From: Ascoidea rubescens DSM 1968
Taxonomy: Eukaryota; Ascomycota; Saccharomycetes; Ascoideales; Ascoideaceae
NCBI RefSeq assembly: GCF_001661345.1
Contig: NW_017962916.1
Coordinates: forward strand, 600,826-664,825
Reading direction: 5' to 3'
DNA: 64,000 nt
The translations under genes were made by a program, and so were the position numbers. The notes beneath the pieces are model-generated. The model made no database searches. It saw only the letters and a program-made list of their open reading frames with translations, and was not told the DNA's origin. Of the stretch, positions 1-10,000 are shown one piece after another. How positions within the stretch are numbered: position 1 is the stretch's first letter; every line of letters starts with the position of its first letter.

Positions 1-1191
1 GACGAGGATCCAGAAAACAAGCATCCTCTCTTGTATGGAACAGACATTGGAGCCTTGTGGGTTCGAGAAGAGATAGCCCAGTGGAGCAACAGCATCTTTT
101 TTGCAGACGAGAAGCACAGCAGGGCCAGGGCCAGAGCTGACAGCATCAACTTGACTGGGGGCGCCAGCTATGGCATTTGCAACATCTTGCTACAGTGCAC
201 TTTGCCCCACAACAGCTTCACCAGACAGGCCTTTATTGTGACGCCCACGTACTACTTGATCAACTCGTCCTTTGTCGACGCTGGCTTCAAGGGCAAGCTC
301 ACTGGTGTGGAGGAGGACGACAATGGGAACTACGACCTCGAGGCCTTGGAGAGCAAGATCAGGGAGCTCGAAAGCAGCTTTGAGAACTCCAACATCGACG
401 ACTCGTCGATCCAGGGTGGTGCCAATCGCCCATTCAAAAAAGTCTACAAGTATGTGTTCTATTGTGTTCCTGAGTACTCCAATCCAACAGGAAAGTCCCT
501 TTCGACTGAATCAAGAGTGAAGTTGGTTGAGCTAGCCCGAAAATACGACATGCTAGTGATCTGCGATGATGTTTACGATCTTTTGAACTACCAAAAGGGA
601 GTGAAAACGTACAAGAAGAGAATGGTTTATTTGGACAGAGAAACCCAGAAAGACCCAGAGAGTTATGGCAACGTTATATCAAATGCTTCGTTTTCCAAGA
701 TCATTGGACCAGGACTACGAATTGGCTGGCAGGAATCTATTAACGATAAATTGGCCATTATATTATCGCAGGGTGGTGCAAACAAGTCAGGGGGGACACC
801 AGGCCAGTTCAATACCTACATTGCTGGCGAGTTGATCAAGTCTGGAAAGATCAACACAATCATTGATGGCCTCAACAAGGTGTACTCCGAGCGAGCAGAA
901 GTCGTCAAGAAATGCTGCAAGAAATACTTGCCCGAGGGCACCACCTTTTCTGGTGCTTCAGGAGGATACTTTATCTGGGTGACCACTCCTGATCATATTG
1001 ATTGCAGAAAGGTTGTTGAAAAGGCGAAGGAATCTGGCTTGATTCTAGCTGGAGGAGACGATTTCGAGGTGAGTGGAGACGTCAAAGGCTGGGGTCGAAA
1101 CAGTGTCAGAGTAGCAGTCAGTTATATGGAAAAGGAGGACATCATCAGAGGATTCCAAATCTGGGGAGAGACCATCCAATCTCTTCAGTAA
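1..1191 (+). CDS. PLP-dependent class I aminotransferase, 5' end outside window
   Basis: Fold-type I aminotransferase resembling the S. cerevisiae YER152C / Aro8-type group, which transaminates aminoadipate or aromatic amino acids. The frame is open from base 1, so the N-terminus lies upstream; about 396 codons are present, against a little over 440 in yeast relatives. Visible marks are a Gly-rich cofactor turn (TGGASYG), the YSNPTGK substrate/cofactor loop, CDDVYD with the Asp and Tyr that touch the pyridine ring, and the Schiff-base lysine in SFSKIIGPGLRIGW (Lys codon 697-699). The C-terminal small domain is intact. The stop (1189-1191) lies inside the first unit of a 13-bp tandem repeat. 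Exact substrate cannot be told from sequence. In S. cerevisiae YER152C lies close to BEM2 (YER155C), and BEM2 is also in this window, which supports that orthology. Confidence 0.88.
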   Translation, partial: DEDPENKHPLLYGTDIGALWVREEIAQWSNSIFFADEKHSRARARADSINLTGGASYGICNILLQCTLPHNSFTRQAFIVTPTYYLINSSFVDAGFKGKLTGVEEDDNGNYDLEALESKIRELESSFENSNIDDSSIQGGANRPFKKVYKYVFYCVPEYSNPTGKSLSTESRVKLVELARKYDMLVICDDVYDLLNYQKGVKTYKKRMVYLDRETQKDPESYGNVISNASFSKIIGPGLRIGWQESINDKLAIILSQGGANKSGGTPGQFNTYIAGELIKSGKINTIIDGLNKVYSERAEVVKKCCKKYLPEGTTFSGASGGYFIWVTTPDHIDCRKVVEKAKESGLILAGGDDFEVSGDVKGWGRNSVRVAVSYMEKEDIIRGFQIWGETIQSLQ

Positions 1192-1280
1192 AGAGCTTCA
1201 GTAAAGAGCTTCAGTAAAGTCTCAGTAGATACTTTAAATATTGTTTTAAATATTGCTTTAAATATTGCTTTAAACATTTC
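1183..1280. repeat. Two adjacent short minisatellites (13 bp x3, 12 bp x4)
   Basis: A 13-bp unit (CTTCAGTAAAGAG) occurs three times at 1183-1221 and contains the aminotransferase stop codon. It is followed by a 12-bp unit (TTTAAATATTGC) about four times at 1233-1280, the last copy diverged. Both are read directly from the sequence. They form the 3' UTR of the aminotransferase and the distal promoter of SNF7. Confidence 0.85.
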
Positions 1281-1516
1281 TTGCAATAAACCGGAATAAA
1301 ACAATACCCACCTTATCACGTGCAAGTACCGGAAGTCGTATCTTTCTTTTGAAGATAGTGAAGTGATTACGATTGTTTATCTCATTTTTTTTGTTGCCTT
1401 TGAATCAACAGACTTTACCAATTTGATACCTTTTTCTCCCACAGACTGGATTTTACGTTTTATATCTTGCATTTTATTATTCTGGATTGCACCTTTTACT
1501 GGATACAAAGCAAAAA
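1192..1516. other. Intergenic, aminotransferase / SNF7
   Basis: This 325-bp tandem-gene spacer contains the two minisatellites at its left end. The remainder is T-rich and probably serves as the SNF7 promoter. A TCACGTGC stretch near 1317 contains a CACGTG E-box core. No RNA gene or small frame is convincing. Confidence 0.6.
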
Positions 1517-2191
1517 ATGTGGTCATATATTTTCGGAGGTGCTCCAGCTAAAAAGGAGCTACCCAAAAAAGCCATTGTTGATTTAAGAGGACATATTTCA
1601 ATGTTAAATAAGAAAATAGCCCATTTGCAAAACCAGATCGAAGAACAAGACAAAATAGCTCGTAAGAATGTGGCGACTAATAAGAATGTTGCCAAAACTG
1701 CTTTAAAGAGAAAGAAAAACTATCAAACACAACTAGAAAAGTACGAGTTACAAATTGACTCATTAGAGTCGCAGTTAATCTCCATAGAAAGTGCAAACTT
1801 GAATTTGGAAACCATGAAGGCCATGAAACAAGGTGCAAAGGCTATGAAGGCCATACATGGCGACTTGAATGTGGACAAGGTTGAAAATACTATGGACGAT
1901 ATTAGAGACCAAATTGATTTATCAAACGAGATTTCCGAAGCCATATCAAGACCATTGGGTCAAGAAGCAGATGAAGACGAACTTGAAGATGAATTGGAAA
2001 AACTACAGTTGGAAGAAGCAGAAACTGTTCCAATAAAGAATCAAAAGGAAAAAGAAGAGCCAACAACTACAACAAAATTGCCTTCAGTTCCAAATTTGCC
2101 ATCGCCTTTAAAGAATACCAAGAACAAGATTGAGGAAGAAGATGAAGATGAAAAGGCATTAAGAGCATTGCAAACAGAAATGGGATTATAA
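1517..2191 (+). CDS. SNF7: Snf7/Vps32, ESCRT-III core subunit
   Basis: 224-residue ESCRT-III protein that polymerises on endosomal membranes for multivesicular-body sorting and also serves in the Rim101 pH pathway. The start is the ATG at 1517, because the protein then opens MWSYIFGG as in yeast Snf7; the frame extends upstream only through non-ATG codons. A basic helical core (residues about 15-115) contains the family stretch SIESANLNLETMKAMKQGAKAMK. A DEISEAISRPL-like segment and a very acidic C-terminal half follow. It ends in the MIM1-type tail DEKALRALQTEMGL, which binds Vps4. Length matches the family (240 in S. cerevisiae). It converges on DCS1. Confidence 0.96.
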   Translation: MWSYIFGGAPAKKELPKKAIVDLRGHISMLNKKIAHLQNQIEEQDKIARKNVATNKNVAKTALKRKKNYQTQLEKYELQIDSLESQLISIESANLNLETMKAMKQGAKAMKAIHGDLNVDKVENTMDDIRDQIDLSNEISEAISRPLGQEADEDELEDELEKLQLEEAETVPIKNQKEKEEPTTTTKLPSVPNLPSPLKNTKNKIEEEDEDEKALRALQTEMGL

Positions 2192-2514
2192 TGAATAGTT
2201 TTTTTTTCCTTTATTTTATTTTATTTTATTTTATTTTATTTTATTTTATTTTATTTTATTTTCCTCTTTATTTTATTTTCAGGTTCATTAATAGTAAATA
2301 ATATCTTATCTCATTTTTTTTGTATTTTTTTGATAGTTTCCATTTTAAATCCTACTTTAATTTTTTTTAATTTTAATTTTAATTTTAATTTTTAGATTAT
2401 TGTCTTACTCTACTCTTTTTTTTTTATTATTTTGTTTTTGATGACATAATTAAGAAGTATAAATTTATAATAGTATATATTAGTTTATATATAATAATAT
2501 ATAATCTAAACGTG
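2192..2514. other. Convergent intergenic, SNF7 / DCS1
   Basis: This 323-bp region is shared by the 3' ends of two convergent genes. It is extremely AT-rich, with a TTATT pentanucleotide microsatellite and further T tracts and TTTAA repeats that would serve as polyadenylation signals on both strands. No gene seen. Confidence 0.7.
2211..2262. repeat. TTATT pentanucleotide microsatellite
   Basis: About ten uninterrupted copies of the 5-mer TTATT lie just after the SNF7 stop, read directly. Such tracts are slippage-prone and vary in length. Confidence 0.95.
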
Positions 2515-3516
2515 TTAATCATTAGAGTTATCTTGAGTTTCGTATTCTTGTTTGAACCCAGTGTTTGACCATAGTTGATGGTTTTCAGGTATGAAATAAG
2601 TGATATTTCTTGTTGAATAATCGATATTGTTTTGCAAATTCTCAATTATATCCTGTAGCAATATCGCTTTACCTATTGAAATCTGATTACCTAAGCCATT
2701 GTTTTTCAAATTGGTTATATGAATATGAAAATGGTAGTAAGAAGGTTGGTAATGAACAAAAATTCTCAATTGATTTGCGTTGATCTGGTGGTTATAGTGA
2801 ATCGGAATTTCTTTTTGGATGGTGTTCAAGATGGAGATTAGCCAGTCCAAATGCTTTTCTCTTTTTATATCTCTTATAGACGATATTTCTTTGCCATTGT
2901 AGGGAATTAAAATGAGATACAAGTTATCTAGGGTTTTCCCATCCCATTTCATATCAGGTAAAAGAACAAAATCGTTCTCTTTCTTAATGATAACCTTGTC
3001 GGATTCTGCATTGTTGTACAATATGTTGTGAACCCATTTTATTCTATCGCCCTTCATTGTCTCGATGTAAGGTTTGACGTACTTGCTGTAGTAGTAAGGG
3101 GTTTCAGTGATGATAATTGAGTCTCCAGCATCAAATTTTTTGATGTGCTGGGAAGTAGCAGGATAGATCAAATTGAGCTTGACACTTGGGGTTTGTGTTA
3201 GCGACTGGTTCAATAGAGAGAGAGACCAAAAATAGACATCGTTATTCTGAATCAAAGAAATGTTATTCAAGTCAATTAGCGTTGATAAATCCAGGCTGTT
3301 ACCATCACCAGCACCAGCACCAGCACCATTGGGACTGAGGTCAAAATGGGTCTTTTCCAAGGAGACAATCGCGTCCTGACCATAAATAGTTCCAAGAACA
3401 GCACAGTTCTTGAACTGGGGGCTCGAGGCAAGAGTTCTGGAATAAACAAAGGCCCTGAGCAAGGCAGAAAAGTCGACAGAGGAGACCATTTGCAGCATCT
3501 CCAGCATCTCCAGCAT
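2515..3516 (-). CDS. DCS1: Scavenger mRNA decapping enzyme (HIT family, DcpS/Dcs1)
   Basis: Up to 333 residues. It hydrolyses m7GpppX left after 3'-5' mRNA decay. The histidine-triad motif HFHIHIT sits near residue 262 within QPSYYHFHIHITN. The preceding PDMKWDG segment and the N-terminal swapped domain (GTIYGQDAIVSLEKTHF) match yeast Dcs1. The start is uncertain: four in-frame ATGs (residues 1, 4, 7 and 10; the last at 3489) come from a 9-bp tandem repeat at the 5' end. Met10 (MVSSVDFSALL) aligns best with yeast and is my preferred start. A GCACCA-type repeat also gives a short Gly-Ala run near residue 66. It is divergent from CAF120. The DCS1/DCS2 paralogue pair is post-genome-duplication, so one copy is expected. 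Confidence 0.93.
   Translation of the reverse strand: MLEMLEMLQMVSSVDFSALLRAFVYSRTLASSPQFKNCAVLGTIYGQDAIVSLEKTHFDLSPNGAGAGAGDGNSLDLSTLIDLNNISLIQNNDVYFWSLSLLNQSLTQTPSVKLNLIYPATSQHIKKFDAGDSIIITETPYYYSKYVKPYIETMKGDRIKWVHNILYNNAESDKVIIKKENDFVLLPDMKWDGKTLDNLYLILIPYNGKEISSIRDIKREKHLDWLISILNTIQKEIPIHYNHQINANQLRIFVHYQPSYYHFHIHITNLKNNGLGNQISIGKAILLQDIIENLQNNIDYSTRNITYFIPENHQLWSNTGFKQEYETQDNSND
3490..3516 (-). repeat. 9-bp tandem repeat making alternative start codons in DCS1
   Basis: Three near-identical 9-bp units (CTGGAGATG read on the minus strand) encode repeated Met-Leu-Glu and place in-frame ATGs at 3516, 3507, 3498 and 3489. Unit-number changes keep the frame and only alter N-terminal length. 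Confidence 0.85.
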
Positions 3517-3942
3517 CTCCAGCTGTGTTGAAAGCAGCTCGAGTAGATCTGTCGCCGTGGCAGCATCGCCGGCTTTTGCTTTCCGCTTTAGACAGCGCTA
3601 TCCGACGAGGCTATTTTTAGCAGCCCGAAGCGAGCGCACCTGCTGCATCCGGACTGTCACGTCATTCCAGCCCGGTACGGGAGTTACGCGTGCGACCCCC
3701 GTTTATGGCCCGTAACGGAAAAAGTAATCTTCCTCAATTGTTCTTTTAAACACCTTTCTAACTTCCACTCGTTGCTCTGTTCTCATTCTAACTTTTCATT
3801 TCTATTGTTTCCTCTGGATTGCTTGTTTTTGCTATAACTGTTCTTCTCTTTGGTTCCTCACTCCTCTTCTGCTTTTTTCTCTCTTTGTTTCTCTTCGTTC
3901 CTCGGAAACCTCGTTCTTTTGCTTTTGACACATTCATCAGCT
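3517..3942. other. Divergent promoter, DCS1 / CAF120
   Basis: This 426-bp region has a GC-rich centre (about 3590-3720) and a pyrimidine-rich plus-strand stretch (3730-3940) typical of a yeast 5' leader before CAF120. An upstream run of sense codons continues from the CAF120 frame but has no ATG and reads as T/C-rich leader. No conserved site is assigned. Confidence 0.6.
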
Positions 3943-6705
3943 ATGTCTTCTCTTCAGCCTACCACCTCCTCTTTCTCAAATAAAACCTCAAAGAGCTCCA
4001 GAAGTTCTCAGGATCTATCTAATCTATCGCCCGAGTTCTTGCCCATCGTCACTTTGCTCTCTGCTCAGACTCACAGAAGGTACCATGAGGGCATTTTCAA
4101 TTTGCTCAACGACTTGAACAGCGATGGCAAACCTGCTGACAGGAAATGGCAAGAGGTTTATGGAATACTCACTGGAACTCAATTGGCCTACTGGAATGCT
4201 GAATTGCTATCCAACAACAGAGGTGATCCAGAGCAATTCTTAAAGGCTTCTTCAAAACCAAAATATATCAACATTTCTGACGCAAACTATAAAGCATTGG
4301 CTTCCCTCCCAACTTCTTCCACTCCCTCCTCTCCATCTTCTTCCCTAAACAATGTGATACTAATTTCAACGACTTTGAAAAACAGATTCATTTTGCAGTT
4401 TCAAAATCCTGACAAATTCATCAAATGGCATGCCTCTTTTAGATTATCAACTTTTGAATACACTTCCCTACAAAAGGCTTACACTGCTGCCTTACTATCA
4501 GCAAGAGGCACGCGATTATCTGACATCAAAGTCATACTATCCGAAACAAAATTCAACTGCGAAGAATGGACAATGGTGCGATTTGGTTCTGGTTCTGCTT
4601 GGAAAAGATGCTACGTTGTGATTGAACAACCAACGAAAAAACAAAGAAAATCAAAAAAACACAATAATGGCATTATGTATTTCTACGAAAACGATAAAAA
4701 AGTGAAAAAAAGTGCTGCTATTGCTTCAATTGTCTCATGCAAAAGTTGCTATGCTGTCTATCCTCAATCCACTATATTTATCGATCAAAGCACTCAAATA
4801 AAAATGGAGGTTGAAATGGTTTTCCATACAGATTTCCAGAAACTGAGTGGTTTCAAAAAATCCAAACACCCAATAGACACAACCGTCTTCCTAATGCCGG
4901 AATCTCATTCTTCTGTTCCAGGCTATGATACACTAATTCGTTTCTTAATCCCAACATTTGATGCCTTCAATCTCTATGGCAGACCAAGCAAATTAATCGC
5001 TGAAAAATCAAGCATCTATTCTCTTTTATTTGCTCTACCAGTACTACCTCATGTTTACTACTTGCCTTTGGAAGATGTTATCAACTTGACCTCTTCTTCC
5101 GCATCTATTGCCTGGTCTCCTGAGGAGTGGGAAGTTCGAATCAAAGAAGTACTAAAGGGCAAAACATTTGAAGGCTATGAAGGTTACAGCTTACCCCAAA
5201 CTGTTCCCGATTCTCCTCTGGTTACTGATGGACAATCTGTTCATTCAATTCATTCTGTTGTTTCAATATCAAGGTCCCCCAATTTATCTCAAAATGAACT
5301 TCTAGGTTCTTACACTAAAAACATGGTTGATAAAAACCAACAAAGTTTGACCTCTGTTATGAATAGTGAACTGAATGCTTCTTTATCCCACTCTTCTAGC
5401 TATAACCAAATTCATCAAACTTTGGCCTATCAACAACGTCAAAGATCTCCCGAACGTCAACGATCTCCTGAACGTCAAGGTTCTCAATCTCCCAGTCATA
5501 ATCATAATCATATCGCATTACAATACTCAGGCCAAAGCAGCAATGTCAATAATAATGATCAAAGCCACGGGCTAAATCAACAGCAATATACAGGTTCTTC
5601 AAGTAGCTTTCAAACCTCTAGAGGATCTGATAACTTTTCTCAAAACAATTCAAACCAGTATCTTCAAAATCCAAGGATTGTGCTTCCTGGTCAAAACAAC
5701 CCACCTTACCAACAAATTCAAACTCATTCCCAACCTGCAGCTCAGCCTCAACAGCAATTCCAACCGCAGCAACAAGCCCCAGCCCAAGACTTTAGAAACA
5801 ATCAATATGGCAATTATCAACAAACTCTGGGTGCACCTGGAATGTATCTACAAGGCCAACAACAGATTAATCAGCTTCCTCTGCAGTCCACACGAGGCCA
5901 ATATACATCTCAACCACATGCCAACTATCCACAGCAGCCTCTGAACTATCCTCAAAAACCCCCATCATCCTACAACCAAGGTCTCCAACCCAATTATCCA
6001 CAACAATCTCAACCTACCCAAAACTACCAAAACTACCAAAACCCCCAACCCAAATCTCAACAACTATATCCTCAACCCCAACCAAATCCCCAAGCCAATC
6101 CCCAAGCCAATCCCCAAATTAATCCACTAATTTATCAAGAAAACACTCAACCCCTTCACTTACACAAGCAAAATCCTATTAGCCAAAATGTTCCACCTCA
6201 AAAACATTTGACCAGAAAAACCCCTGCAGGTTTTGAACCAAACTCCCCCGGCACTATGCCTTTGAATTATAATGCCAATAAGTCCAATCCTAACATAAAT
6301 TCAAATATTCAAGTACCAGAATATATGGCTAATCCAAATTCTTCGGGTGCTGCTGATAACAATGGCTACCCACCCACCCACCCCTTACCCCAAATACCAC
6401 AACCACAAGTTGGTCAAACCAACGCTCCCTCCAAGCCAAAGAAACTACCACCCTATCCCGTCGAGGACCTTCCCTTTGCTTCAGAGCCTATGCAGTATAA
6501 TGACCCAAACCAAAGCTACGGCAACCAAAGCTACGATCCCAATTACGCTGAAAACTACAACCAGGCCCCATCCAACCTACACAATTACCAGCCTAACCCA
6601 GTGGACCACCTAGCCCACTCGTTGAGCAACACTCACCTTGTTCAGAAGAACTACCCTGGCCAGGGAAATGGCACCGCTCCCTACCAGAACTACAGCCACT
6701 ACTGA
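3943..6705 (+). CDS. CAF120: PH-domain protein of the Caf120/Skg3 family
   Basis: 920 residues from the ATG at 3943 (MSSLQP); codons further upstream are Leu/Phe/Ser-rich leader lacking ATG. S. cerevisiae has two paralogues: Caf120, which associates with CCR4-NOT, and Skg3, a bud-neck/cell-wall related protein. A lineage without the whole-genome duplication should have one, so the symbol is a compromise. The conserved half (residues about 40-430) carries a PH-type opening at about residue 67 (RKWQEVYGILTGTQLAYW) and a second PH-like strand set near 220 (WKRCYVVIEQ). From about residue 480 to the end it is low-complexity Gln/Asn/Pro/Tyr with repeated YPQQP- and NPQAN-type units, prion-like in composition. 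Confidence 0.85.
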   Translation: MSSLQPTTSSFSNKTSKSSRSSQDLSNLSPEFLPIVTLLSAQTHRRYHEGIFNLLNDLNSDGKPADRKWQEVYGILTGTQLAYWNAELLSNNRGDPEQFLKASSKPKYINISDANYKALASLPTSSTPSSPSSSLNNVILISTTLKNRFILQFQNPDKFIKWHASFRLSTFEYTSLQKAYTAALLSARGTRLSDIKVILSETKFNCEEWTMVRFGSGSAWKRCYVVIEQPTKKQRKSKKHNNGIMYFYENDKKVKKSAAIASIVSCKSCYAVYPQSTIFIDQSTQIKMEVEMVFHTDFQKLSGFKKSKHPIDTTVFLMPESHSSVPGYDTLIRFLIPTFDAFNLYGRPSKLIAEKSSIYSLLFALPVLPHVYYLPLEDVINLTSSSASIAWSPEEWEVRIKEVLKGKTFEGYEGYSLPQTVPDSPLVTDGQSVHSIHSVVSISRSPNLSQNELLGSYTKNMVDKNQQSLTSVMNSELNASLSHSSSYNQIHQTLAYQQRQRSPERQRSPERQGSQSPSHNHNHIALQYSGQSSNVNNNDQSHGLNQQQYTGSSSSFQTSRGSDNFSQNNSNQYLQNPRIVLPGQNNPPYQQIQTHSQPAAQPQQQFQPQQQAPAQDFRNNQYGNYQQTLGAPGMYLQGQQQINQLPLQSTRGQYTSQPHANYPQQPLNYPQKPPSSYNQGLQPNYPQQSQPTQNYQNYQNPQPKSQQLYPQPQPNPQANPQANPQINPLIYQENTQPLHLHKQNPISQNVPPQKHLTRKTPAGFEPNSPGTMPLNYNANKSNPNINSNIQVPEYMANPNSSGAADNNGYPPTHPLPQIPQPQVGQTNAPSKPKKLPPYPVEDLPFASEPMQYNDPNQSYGNQSYDPNYAENYNQAPSNLHNYQPNPVDHLAHSLSNTHLVQKNYPGQGNGTAPYQNYSHY

Positions 6706-7064
6706 GTGGGTCTGGTTCTTTGTACATTAGCTTCTCTTCTCTTCTTCTCTTCTCTCTTGCTATTTATAGACGTAATAAAACTCGCTTTGTGGCTCCAAAC
6801 CTCCATCGCGCACGGTCTGGGCGTGTAAATGCCGGCCCGGGCCGTGTAAATGCCATCCTGGAAATTGCGAATAAGTGCAGTGTGAATGAGCTGCCTCAGC
6901 AAATAACGAGCACCACTCCAGCCTTTGCTAGCCTCTGCCACCCTCGCTGTTTATCTTCAAATGAAGCTTGTCTTTGCAAATCTATGCGAACCCTCTGCTA
7001 ATTGATCTAGCCACAAATCGTTACTACTCACAGACTGTACTGCTGTCCTGGTTGTAATTTTATA
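6706..7064. other. Intergenic, CAF120 / NGG1
   Basis: This 359-bp tandem-gene spacer contains a GC-rich island (about 6790-6860) within AT-rich surroundings. In it the 12-mer CGTGTAAATGCC occurs twice, at 6822-6833 and 6843-6854, spaced 21 bp start to start. This could be a paired factor site for NGG1. No small gene is supported. Confidence 0.55.
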
Positions 7065-10000
7065 ATGCCGCCCTCTAAGTATAATCGTTCTCGAAGCAAC
7101 TTTTCCAAGAGCTACCATTCAAATTACAGCAACTCCAGCTCAAACTCACCAAGGACCTACTCGGTCACCCCTAGCACTCCCTACACTGGAACCAACCCCA
7201 GGAGCTACAATAACTTTGCCAACAATGGGATCAGTAATAACGGTAACAATAATCCGTCCTCCAATTCAACCTATGCGTTCGCAAATGATAATAATAACAA
7301 TAGCAATAACAATAACTCTGTTATCCCCAACTTGAATCCCTCTGTAATACTAAATAAAATACTAAAAGAAATGGATTTGGAGTATGACGAAAATCTTGGA
7401 ATGTTGGATGGTGATTTGATGTTGAGGAAAGACATATCTCAGTTGAAATTAAACACACTAGTAAATTTGAAAAACTTTGTTGAACTATTGAAAAAAAGAC
7501 TATCAAAGATATCTTCTGAGGACTCTAATTTGATTCTTAAAATAACAGATGCCGTAAAACTAAAAGACCCATCTTTCGGACTATCTTCAACTTCTTTCAA
7601 ATCCGGCGACACTGGATTTACTGGATCTTCAAATAACGATTTCTCAAGATTAGCAAGCACTGTAGAACATGCAGATAAAAAAAGAAAGCTATCCAGCAGC
7701 CGGTATGAATCAAAAAATGAAAACTATAAAAAACTGTTACCAAAGGATGATTTGGTCCACAAAAAGTCTCTAAGCAGAATACCAATCGAATCAAAAGATT
7801 CGAATAAGATTGATAATCACAGAGTGAACAAATTTGATAACTCGCAATTTGAACCAACTGCTCATAAAAATGATGGCTCAAATAGAGTCGAGTCAGCTCC
7901 TCTTAATGGCTATTTAAACACTAATAAGAACGATAATCATAGCAATTTGAATTTGAATCTGAATTTGAATTCAAATAAAAACAATGAATATTCCACTATT
8001 AGAAAAAACATCAACATCAATACTCTAAAAAAGAAATCTACAGAAACAAAGATAAAATCAACTATATCTATTGAATCCAAAAGAGCTAAATCCGTTTCCC
8101 CTGCAGCTCAGTTGAAGGATTTATCTTATCTGCAAATAAGACGATCAAAATCCACAAGCGTTAAAGATAAAGCCTTGCTGAAGACTTTGCTGAACAAGAC
8201 CCAACAGCGACCTTCTGCACCTAAATATATACCATCTATCAAAGGGAGTCCTTCCAACAGACTTTCTTCAACAAAGGAATCTAATGATAATCAAGCGAAA
8301 AAAAATGAAATTGAGATTAAAATAGAGGAAACAGAATCGCTTGACAAAAATACTACATCTGAATCCGATGTGGCTAATAATTACAATAGACTATCAAAGA
8401 AAACAAAACAAGATCGAATAAAGGATAAAATAGATAATGACACCTCCTTGATAAATAATGATCCAGTAAATACCACATACCCAACAGATCATCTAATAGA
8501 CATTTCCCATTTTCCAGATTCTTCACATTCAATTAAAAATGACTCAATTATAGAAATCCCCAAATCTGATTTTCTTGATCCTCTTGTTTTGAACATTGCA
8601 AAGGAAAGATTGGAGTTATTTGACGAAAGTAAATACATTGATAATAGAGAAGAATATGTGAAAAAGAGATGTGGAATTACATATTATCCCCCAAACGATT
8701 TAAAGGATCAATTGCCTGGAGAGATACCTGATTATGATTTCAGTTCAATGAAGGCACCAACAAATCAAATACCTTATAACACTTTTCAAACATACATTGA
8801 GGCTTATTTTAGACCATATACAGAAGATGATATAGAATTTTTAAGCAAGAAATTCGTCATTCCGGACAATTTATTAGAAAACAAAAATTATAATCCTAAA
8901 GTTAGTCCATTTATAACACCTAAATTAGGAACACTATACTCCAAATTATGGACGGAAGAAGACAATTCATTTGATAATAACAATTCCAATGTAAATAAAA
9001 ACAGTACCATTGAAGATGTCTTGAGAGATAAATTGATTCCCAAAGGCAGTTCTGAACAATTGACAGATGAATTATTAGAAAAGGATCAAGTTAGTTGCGG
9101 TCCGTTAGTGAGTAGATTACTATCAGCTATTTTAAAACTTGATAATAATGGAGACAATAGTATGAATAGAGACAATACCAAAGATGATGATAGTAATAAA
9201 GATAATAACAATAGCAGTAATGGAGATAATATTAGTGTTAATAATAATGGGAATAATAATGACAGTGGAGATAATAATGGGGTAATAAAAATTAAAAAAG
9301 AAGATAAAATAATTGATTTGGATGATATAAATAATAAGAAAAGTAAAGAAAAAAAAGAAGAAAGCAACTATTTAGAGATATTTAGTAATGATCAACAAAA
9401 TTACAAATTGCCATCAATAAAAACGGATTACAATTCATTAGAAGAACGAGTAAAACGCGAATTGAAATATGTTGGAGTGTTTATGAATCTTAAGAATAAT
9501 AGTATTAATATAATAGAAGATAGAGTGTATAGTGATAATAAGAATGGAGGTGGTAATAATGGTAATAATGGTAATAAGAATGGAGTAGAAAATGGATATT
9601 TACAGAGCATTAGTGAAAATAAGAGTTTGAGTAATAATAGCAAGGAAAATGGGAATATGGGTTCTAATGATAGTTTGAAGAATAAAGGGAAAAAAGATGA
9701 AGGCAATGAAGAAGATTTTGATTCGCTATGGATTAAAAATCGACAAGATGATGAGATTTCTGTTGAGTTGAGGTTATTACAAAAGAAATTGAAGGTTGTT
9801 AATAAGAAGAACAACTTACGGAAAAAGGCACTAATTCCCAAGATCAATTATCTGTTGGCGTGGCAAGAGTATTATTCAATTTTAGAAGATTTGAGCAAAC
9901 AAGTTGATCAGGCGTATATTAAGAGAACGAAGGTTCCCAAGTCTAGAAGGAGGAAAGGGTATTCCAATAATAGTACGAAAAGTAATAATAGTAATATTAA

